Origin: Actinospica acidithermotolerans
GTDB taxonomy: Bacteria; Actinomycetota; Actinomycetes; Streptomycetales; Catenulisporaceae
Length of the DNA stretch: 40,260 nt
Direction: 5' to 3'
Assembly (NCBI RefSeq): GCF_018139625.1
Contig: NZ_JAGSOH010000071.1
Location: 1-40,260 of the forward strand
In this document: positions 35,640 through 40,260 of the stretch, piece by piece
Position numbering within the stretch: position 1 is the stretch's first letter
Layout: every line of letters begins with the position of its first letter
Notes under the pieces: model-generated
Seen by the model: only the letters and a program-made list of their open reading frames with translations
Told to the model about the DNA's origin: nothing
The model's database searches: none
Program-made: the position numbers and the translations under genes

Positions 35640-37391
35640 CTAGCCCCGCAGGATCAGCGAGAGGCTGCTCGGGGCGCCCTCGACGAGGCGGATCGGGATT
35701 CCCCAGTCCTGCTGGTGCAGGTGGCAGGCGGGGAACTCGCCGTCGTCGCAGGAGGCGGCCTTCGCGGCGACGTGCAGGACGCCCTCGGCGACCTGGGGGT
35801 TGAGCAGGAGGGTGCGGCCGAGCTCGACGGTGCCGCCCTTGCCGTCGAGCAGGAGCTCGGCGGGGGAGGCGGAGACCTTGACGAAGGTGGAGGGGCCGTA
35901 GCGGTCGTCCATCTTCTCGCCGGGCGGGGGCTCGAAGACGACCTCGAGGGCGAACTCGCCCGGGGCGACCTCGGTCGCCGGCCGCTGGGTGCGGTAGGCG
36001 CTCGCCTCGACCTGCAGGGCCTCCTCGGGGAGCTTGACCCGGGTCAGCCGGTGGGCGGCGGACTCGACGACGAGCAGGTCGCCGTCGGGGGTGACGAGCG
36101 CGTCAGAGGGCTCCTTCAGGCCGGTGATCAAGGTCTCGACCGTGTCGCGGGCCGGCGTGTAGCGGCGGATCGCACCGTTGTACGTGTCGCTGATCGCGAT
36201 CGAGCCGTCGGGCAGGGCGGTGACGCCGAGGGGGTGCTGGAGGAGCGCCTGGGCGGCGTCGCCGTCGCGCAGGCCGAAGTCGAACAGGCCCTGTCCGACG
36301 ACGGTGTTGACGGTGCCGGCTTCGGCGTCCACGGAGCGCAGGGCGGAGGACTCGGAGTCTGCGATCCAGATGCGGCCGTCGGCGCCGGTCGTCAGGCCGG
36401 AGGGCTGGGAGAACCAGGCCTCGGCGAGCGGGCCGTCGACCAGGCCCTCGTTCGTGGTGCCGGCCCACTGGTCGAGCTTGCCGGACCCGGGGTCGTAGCT
36501 CCACAGCTGGTGGATGCCGGCCGCGGCGACGATGACCTGGCTGCGCGCGGCGTTCCAGGTGAGGTCCCATGGGCTCGCCTGGGCCGACTCGCGCGTGTCG
36601 GCGACGGTGCGTACGCGGCCGGAGGCGAGGTCGATCTCGCGCAGGGCGTGGTTGACCGTGTCGGCGACCAGCGCGGTGTGGTCGTCAAGCAGCAGCAGGC
36701 CCTGCGGCTCGTTGAAGCGCGCGTCGGCGGCCGGGCCGTCGGCGAAGCCTCGCTCGCCGGAGCCGATACGGCGCAGAACTGCCGCCGCGTCGTCGGCGAG
36801 TTCGACGATCGAGTGGTGGCTGGTGTCGGACACCAGGTACGTGCCGCCGGGCAGCGCGATCACCTTGCCGGGAAAGCGGAGCGCGGTCGGCTCGGGCTCC
36901 GGCGCGACATACGGCGAGTCGCCGCGGCGCAGCGAGCCCTTGGCGTCGAACTCGGCGACCAGCTCCGTGATCAGCGAGCGCAGTCCGTGCACGTGGCCCT
37001 CGCCGGACATCTGCGCGGCGATGTACCCCGCCGGGTCCACGACCGTGAGCGTCGGCCAAGCGCGGACGGCGTACGCCTTCCACGTGGTCAGCTCAGGATC
37101 GTCGAGCACGGGGTGGTGCACGCCGTACCGCTCGCACGCCGCGATCAGCGCGTCGTGGTCGGCCTCGTGCGCGAACTTCGGCGAGTGCACCCCGACCGTG
37201 ACGAGCACGTCCGCGAACTCGGACTCGAGCTCGCGCAGTTCGTCGAGCACGTGCAGGCAGTTGGCGCAGCAGAACGTCCAGAAGTCAATCACGACGCACC
37301 GACCTCGTAAAGCCTCCAAGGTCAGCGGCTCGGAGTTGATCCAGCCACCACGGCCAACGAGTTCCGGCGCACGTACACGGGCTTTGCTCAT
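35640..37391 (-). CDS. Thioredoxin-like protein with NHL-repeat propeller
   Basis: 583 residues from ATG 37391. Residues 1-150 form a TlpA/thioredoxin-like domain with C42-A-N-C45 in 'DFWTFCCANCLHVLDEL'. Residues 170-460 contain several NHL/YWTD-like blades ('FADGPAADARFNEPQGLLLLDDHTALVADTVNHALREIDL', 'QHPLGVTALPDGSIAISDTYNGAIRRY'). The C-terminal 120 residues are beta-rich with 'CHLHQQDWGIPIRLV'. This is the NHLRC2-like architecture; function in bacteria is unknown, possibly redox-linked. No signal peptide. Its start is only 24 bp from the divergent gene at 37416. Confidence 0.9.
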   Translation of the reverse strand: MSKARVRAPELVGRGGWINSEPLTLEALRGRCVVIDFWTFCCANCLHVLDELRELESEFADVLVTVGVHSPKFAHEADHDALIAACERYGVHHPVLDDPELTTWKAYAVRAWPTLTVVDPAGYIAAQMSGEGHVHGLRSLITELVAEFDAKGSLRRGDSPYVAPEPEPTALRFPGKVIALPGGTYLVSDTSHHSIVELADDAAAVLRRIGSGERGFADGPAADARFNEPQGLLLLDDHTALVADTVNHALREIDLASGRVRTVADTRESAQASPWDLTWNAARSQVIVAAAGIHQLWSYDPGSGKLDQWAGTTNEGLVDGPLAEAWFSQPSGLTTGADGRIWIADSESSALRSVDAEAGTVNTVVGQGLFDFGLRDGDAAQALLQHPLGVTALPDGSIAISDTYNGAIRRYTPARDTVETLITGLKEPSDALVTPDGDLLVVESAAHRLTRVKLPEEALQVEASAYRTQRPATEVAPGEFALEVVFEPPPGEKMDDRYGPSTFVKVSASPAELLLDGKGGTVELGRTLLLNPQVAEGVLHVAAKAASCDDGEFPACHLHQQDWGIPIRLVEGAPSSLSLILRG

Positions 37392-37415
37392 GTACCAAGT
37401 CTAGGAGATGGACAG

Positions 37416-37706
37416 ATGGACCAGGACGAATACCAGCAGCACATCAGCGCGTGGGGCGAGCGCGAGTTTGATGCGCTGTACTACCGGTTGACCGGCGGAT
37501 ACGAGCTCATCGTGTTCAATGGCAGGCCGATTGGCGAGCAGCACGAGGGCATGTGGACCGTGCACGCGTTCCACTACGGTCAGCCCCTCCACACGATTAA
37601 CCACCTGATCAGGCTCTCGCCGAGTACGCACTTGGACGCCGCGCGCTCCGCTGTTGTGACGCTCAAGTGCGCTGGTCTGATCGGCGCGGACGCCGTGGAG
37701 GCGTAG
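37416..37706 (+). CDS. Hypothetical protein, start of accessory region
   Basis: 96 residues from ATG 37416, with AGGAG eleven bases upstream. 'REFDALYYRLTGGYELIVFNGRPIGEQHEGMWTVHAFHYGQPLHTINHLIRL' shows no known motif; it looks like a small globular protein. GC is lower than in the genes to the left. It is tightly divergent from the thioredoxin-NHL gene, unusual for an established gene pair, so this may be the edge of inserted DNA. A terminator follows at 37725. Confidence 0.6.
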   Translation: MDQDEYQQHISAWGEREFDALYYRLTGGYELIVFNGRPIGEQHEGMWTVHAFHYGQPLHTINHLIRLSPSTHLDAARSAVVTLKCAGLIGADAVEA

Positions 37707-37724
37707 CCGCTGAAAACAGCCGAA

Positions 37725-37770
37725 CGGCCCGTCCCCGCCTAACTCAACTAGGCAGGGACGGGCCGGTTTT
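37725..37770. terminator. Bidirectional terminator between converging genes
   Basis: CGGCCCGTCCCCGCCTA (37725-37741) pairs with TAGGCAGGGACGGGCCG (37749-37765), with one mismatch, and is followed by GTTTTC on the plus strand; AAAA precedes it for the minus strand. Confidence 0.88.
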
Positions 37771-38000
37771 CATTGTGCCGTCCCATCCAGTTGAGTACAC
37801 AGCGTCAGCGTGAACCCTTCAGCGGACCACCCCCACGTGCGCCCCGAAAGCGCCGCACTGTGGAGCGTTGCGAGGACGACCAACAGCCGGTTTCCGTCAA
37901 CGCTGCCAAGCAACGAGGCGGCGGCGAGAACGAGGGAGTCCGGAGTTTCGCAGTCCGCGCGCACCGGCTCGCCGTTCACGTACCCGTCAAGCCTGAGCAC
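37770..38000 (-). CDS. Small hypothetical protein
   Basis: 76 residues if started at GTG 38000 (VLRLDGYVNGEPVRAD); longer in-frame starts exist up to 38075. It would overlap the upstream gene's stop by 14 bases, suggesting coupling. 'SLVLAAASLLGSVDGNRLLVVLATLHSAALSG' is Leu/Ala-rich, helical, not clearly a membrane segment. No family recognised. Confidence 0.45.
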   Translation of the reverse strand: MLRLDGYVNGEPVRADCETPDSLVLAAASLLGSVDGNRLLVVLATLHSAALSGRTWGWSAEGFTLTLCTQLDGTAQ

Positions 38001-38295
38001 GGCTAGACGCCCCAGAACGCCCGTCAGAGCCGTGCACGGGCAGCGTGCGCCACACGGTAACCGAGACGTGCTCACGGACGCTCAGCGTGGCGTACTGGCC
38101 GTCAACGCCGCCCACGAATCGGATACAGAACCCGTCGGCGCACGGCGCATCCGTCGCCCTGACCGATTCGACCTGTCGGAGTTTGCCAAGGTCGCGCATC
38201 CAATCCCCGGACCGGATCTCGGACGGCCTGACGATGACCGGCCGTCGCTCATCAAAGGTCTGAATCGCGTGCTCGCTACGTGTCCTCACAGTCAC
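37987..38295 (-). CDS. Small accessory-element protein
   Basis: 102 residues. 'VIVRPSEIRSGDWMRDLGKLRQVESVRATDAPCADGFCIRFVGGVDGQYATLSVREHVSVTVWRTLP' resembles short beta-rich proteins found on actinomycete plasmids and integrative elements ('vGDwm.dlG..r.V'). Function unknown. Upstream gene of a probable two-gene unit, divergent from the XRE regulator. Confidence 0.6.
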   Translation of the reverse strand: MTVRTRSEHAIQTFDERRPVIVRPSEIRSGDWMRDLGKLRQVESVRATDAPCADGFCIRFVGGVDGQYATLSVREHVSVTVWRTLPVHGSDGRSGASSRAQA

Positions 38296-38334
38296 ATGGT
38301 GTTTGGCCAGGTGGGACGCTTGAACTGCATTCTC

Positions 38335-38384
38335 GGGACGTTTAGGAACGTCTGATGTACCGTTAGAAGTGTCCTAAACGTCCC
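38335..38384. promoter_or_regulatory. Large palindromic operator of the XRE regulator
   Basis: A perfect 13-bp inverted repeat, GGGACGTTTAGGA (38335-38347) and TCCTAAACGTCCC (38372-38384), with a 24-bp spacer. The left arm is itself overlapped by a second perfect palindrome GACGTT-TAGG-AACGTC (38337-38352). It ends 18 bp before the regulator's ATG, and lies between divergent genes. Typical of an autoregulatory site. Confidence 0.7.
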
Positions 38385-38402
38385 TAATGGAGGGGGTAGC
38401 GC

Positions 38403-39140
38403 ATGACCAATGATGCGCTGAGAGACGCTATGAAGGCCGCTGAGCTCACGAGAGCCACGCTCGCCGAGGTCAGCGGGGTTGACGTGAAGACAGTTGATCG
38501 ATGGCTCAGCGACGATAGACGCGTACCGCACCCGCGCCAGCGGCTAGCAGCAGCCAAAGCACTCGGAACGGAACCGGAAATGATCTGGCCAAGCATCAAG
38601 AGCATTATACGGCGCTCGCCAGGGCTTAAAGAGATCTTGGCGGCGTACCCCACGCGTTCCGCGCTGCCCTCGCCCGTGTGGGGCGAGCTGGTCAACGGCG
38701 CTACGCGAGAGCTGACGTTCGCGGGGTATACAAGCTACTTTCTATGGCTCACCGTTCCGCACCTACGGGAGACGCTGCGAGACAAGGCAGCAGCGGGCGC
38801 GCGCGTGCGGTTCCTACTCGGCGACCCTGACAGCGAAGTGACCCACTCGCGGGAACTGGTCGAGGGTGTGCCGCTCACGATCCGTTCGCGCATCGCGATC
38901 AGCCTGAGCGAGCTAGAGCCGCTGCGCGATGTGCCCGGGGTCGAGGTCCGGTTCAGCGATCGGCATATCTCGCTGAGCGTGTGGGCGTTCGATGACCAAC
39001 AGATCGTGTGCACGCACATCGCCGCCGCTGTAGGCCATGACTCGCCCACTTACCGTATCCAGCGCGCCGGGGACGGCGGACTGTATGCGGCGTACGCGGA
39101 CCACGTGAACGCGCTATGGGAGACAGCGCGCCCCGCGTAG
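38403..39140 (+). CDS. XRE-type regulator with DUF5919/PLD-like C-terminal domain
   Basis: 245 residues from ATG 38403 (site GGAGGGGG). The N-terminal helix-turn-helix (about 5-55: 'AMKAAELTRATLAEVSGVDVKTVDRWLSDDRRVPHPRQRLAAAKALG') is Cro/CI-like. The C-terminal part, 'AYPTRSALPSPVWGEL', 'FAGYTSYFLWLTVPHLRETLRDKAAAGARVRFLLGDPDSEVTHSREL', is the DUF5919-type domain, related to phospholipase-D folds but without visible HKD motifs. Common on integrative elements of streptomycetes. Likely controls its own gene and the divergent accessory genes through the palindrome at 38335. Confidence 0.85.
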   Translation: MTNDALRDAMKAAELTRATLAEVSGVDVKTVDRWLSDDRRVPHPRQRLAAAKALGTEPEMIWPSIKSIIRRSPGLKEILAAYPTRSALPSPVWGELVNGATRELTFAGYTSYFLWLTVPHLRETLRDKAAAGARVRFLLGDPDSEVTHSRELVEGVPLTIRSRIAISLSELEPLRDVPGVEVRFSDRHISLSVWAFDDQQIVCTHIAAAVGHDSPTYRIQRAGDGGLYAAYADHVNALWETARPA

Positions 39141-39170
39141 CTGAGTACCGGCCCGCTGGCATAAAACTGC

Positions 39171-39419
39171 TCAAACCCAGGCCATCCCGGGCACCGGTCG
39201 ATGTCTCTCGTAGGCGAGGGACAGCACGGCCGACGCCGGGCGGACGTCGATAAGGGTGGAGTTGTCGGCGCCCAAGCCGCTGTCGATATGTATGAACCCA
39301 TTGTCGAGTGCGACCTTGACGTCTTTCAGTTCCGCGTGCGACTTGCCATCGACGTCGCGGACCTCGTAGCCCTTCGCGAGCTTCACATGTATTGCGGGTG
39401 CCCATTTCAAATCAGCCAT
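39171..39419 (-). CDS. Hypothetical accessory protein
   Basis: 82 residues from ATG 39419 (MADLKWAPAIHVKLAKGYEV). 'AELKDVKVALDNGFIHIDSG' and 'TLIDVRPASAVLSLAYERHR' suggest a small alpha/beta or all-beta protein. Codon use is plausible. No family recognised. It converges with the XRE regulator gene and lies downstream of the transfer-like gene on the same strand, separated by a terminator. Confidence 0.55.
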   Translation of the reverse strand: MADLKWAPAIHVKLAKGYEVRDVDGKSHAELKDVKVALDNGFIHIDSGLGADNSTLIDVRPASAVLSLAYERHRPVPGMAWV

Positions 39420-39542
39420 ACGGCAAGTGTCCGCACGCTGGCCGCGTCACGCTCGTCTGCTGCGCCGTCCGGGTAGTCGTTGCGCGTGCTATTCGACTCC
39501 ACGGACGAATCGTTGCTTGACACGACGCCTCGCGAAAACACG

Positions 39543-39585
39543 AAACCCCCTGGCTCACGCTGAGTAAGCATGAGACAGGGGGTTT
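39543..39585 (-). terminator. Terminator of the transfer-like gene
   Basis: AAACCCCCTG (39543-39552) / CAGGGGGTTT (39576-39585), with a partly paired interior (GCTCACGCTGAG / CATGAGA). On the minus strand the stem is followed by CGTGTTTTCG. Confidence 0.75.
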
Positions 39586-39627
39586 GACCTGCTAGAACCC
39601 ATGCCGGCCAGCGCGGAGAGTAACCGG

Positions 39628-40176
39628 CTACGCGGTGGCCATGGCCAGATATCGGCGGCCGGTTCGCTCGCTGACTCCGAAGTGATCGGCCATCGCCTTA
39701 CCGGTCACTCGGCCATCGGCGGACAGCGCCCGGAAAGCGTCGCGGAGCGCGGACACGTCCGGCCGGACAGGCTCAGCGGGCGCCGGACGCTTGGCCGCAT
39801 CATCGAACGCTGACCAAACCTCGTCCGGACAGCCGCTCTCAAGGCCGCTCGCGCTGTCCGGCGGGTCATCGGCCATGTCCGGCGCTGACAACCTCTCAGG
39901 CTCGCTGTGCGGCTGTCTGTGCATCCGCCACACGATCAGCGGAAAGCAGCCATGGAGCGCGACGGACACCCAAACGGACACGTCATGGAGATTGCCTGTC
40001 GTGAGGACACCGGCCACGTTGGCTAGAACGGCCACGGCCACAGCGAGGAACACATCACAGCCTGTCCGGACAGCCCAGATCATGTAGAGGTCAATGGCCA
40101 CCGGGACAGCGAAGCTAACGGCTATAGGCACACTGAGCTTGACCCGGTTTCCCGGACTCCTTGAGTGAGGCGACAC
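39628..40176 (-). pseudogene. Spread/transfer-type membrane protein, N-terminus removed by IS3
   Basis: The readable 180 residues begin with 'RVKLSVPIAVSFAVPVAIDLYMIWAV' and 'FLAVAVAVLANVAGVLTTGNL', two or three membrane helices as in SpdB2/DUF2637-like proteins of actinomycete conjugative elements. A polar linker follows, and a C-terminal helix-turn-helix-like 'DGRVTGKAMADHFGVSERTGRRYLAMA'. The only start (GTG 40176) lies inside the end of an IS3 element, so the natural N-terminal part has probably been cut off. Family assignment is from pattern and context. Confidence 0.6.
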
Positions 40177-40260
40177 TGGTCGCCGGAGGGAGTTTGTGAT
40201 GCCGAAGGCTCATCCGCCGGAGTTCCGGCGCCGTGCGATCGAGTTGGCCCGTGCCGGGGG
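40166..40260 (+). mobile_element. Left end of an IS3-family element (continues past window)
   Basis: TGAGGCGACACTGGTCGCC near 40166 looks like an IS3 terminal repeat. It is followed by GGAGGGAGTTTGTG and the ATG of orfA at 40200. Only the left end is within the window. Confidence 0.75.
40200..40260 (+). CDS. IS3-family transposase OrfA, N-terminal fragment
   Basis: ATG 40200 opens MPKAHPPEFRRRAIELARAG and runs off the window. 'PPEFRRRAIELAR' is the start of the HTH_Tnp_1 (OrfA) domain of IS3 elements, which binds the terminal repeats. GGAGGGAG is the ribosome site. Confidence 0.88.

Overview
The window is chromosomal DNA of a very GC-rich, spore-forming or filamentous actinomycete. Evidence for this is the pervasive third-position G/C, an SsgA-like sporulation/cell-division protein, a mycothiol-type maleylpyruvate isomerase, a FadE-type acyl-CoA dehydrogenase, and the tadA-associated gene / upp neighbourhood also known from Streptomyces. 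Features resemble Streptomyces and the Actinospica/Catenulispora group, but no rRNA or marker gene here fixes the genus.

Layout. 1-760: an IS-like palindrome and a frameshifted Clp-N-domain gene. 760-3353: a DUF4352-type lipoprotein, a HIT-like protein, a conserved 98-residue protein and a LytR_C-type membrane protein. 3507-6515: tRNA-Ser(CGA), tadA with two tandem tadA-associated genes, a small basic protein, and upp. 6779-9905: a 55-residue membrane peptide coupled to a PH-domain membrane protein, then an IS982-family element inserted exactly at the stop codon of a DUF6295-type gene that is followed by a dienelactone hydrolase. 10024-14596: a transmembrane kinase-like protein with three Cys-rich extracellular repeats, and an FdhF/YdeP molybdoenzyme with a frameshifted membrane partner. 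14821-19148: a Rho_N-like basic protein and an IclR-controlled gentisate operon whose terminal flavin hydroxylase gene is a deletion remnant. 19199-20123: an SsgA-like gene with a coupled 31-residue membrane peptide, an upstream perfect CRP-type palindrome, and tRNA-Arg(ACG). 20387-22320: a RIO kinase, a Nudix hydrolase and tRNA-Ser(GCT). 22613-26784: a PAS / pseudo-histidine-kinase / receiver fusion and a low-complexity-tailed protein. 26865-30997: a DUF1906 secreted protein, half an AMP-binding enzyme, an SseB-like protein and an acyl-CoA dehydrogenase. 31149-35633: a metallophosphoesterase, an M18 aminopeptidase, and a surface-protein gene that has lost its 5' end. 35640-37391: a thioredoxin-NHL protein. 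37416-40260: lower-GC accessory DNA (small hypothetical genes, an XRE regulator with a large palindromic operator, a spread/transfer-like membrane protein) cut at its right end by an IS3-family element.

The genes work mostly as separate housekeeping units. The clearest pathway is gentisate catabolism: gentisate 1,2-dioxygenase makes maleylpyruvate, the isomerase converts it to fumarylpyruvate, and the FAH-family hydrolase cleaves that, probably under the divergent IclR regulator. The recurring theme of the window is gene decay: five broken genes, two IS elements and one integrative-element remnant. I do not see a clearly new multi-gene defence or biosynthetic system. The most unusual leads are the TadA-associated paralogue pair, the kinase with Cys-rich repeats, the degenerate PAS/kinase/receiver fusion, and the regulatory palindromes at 19813 and 38335.
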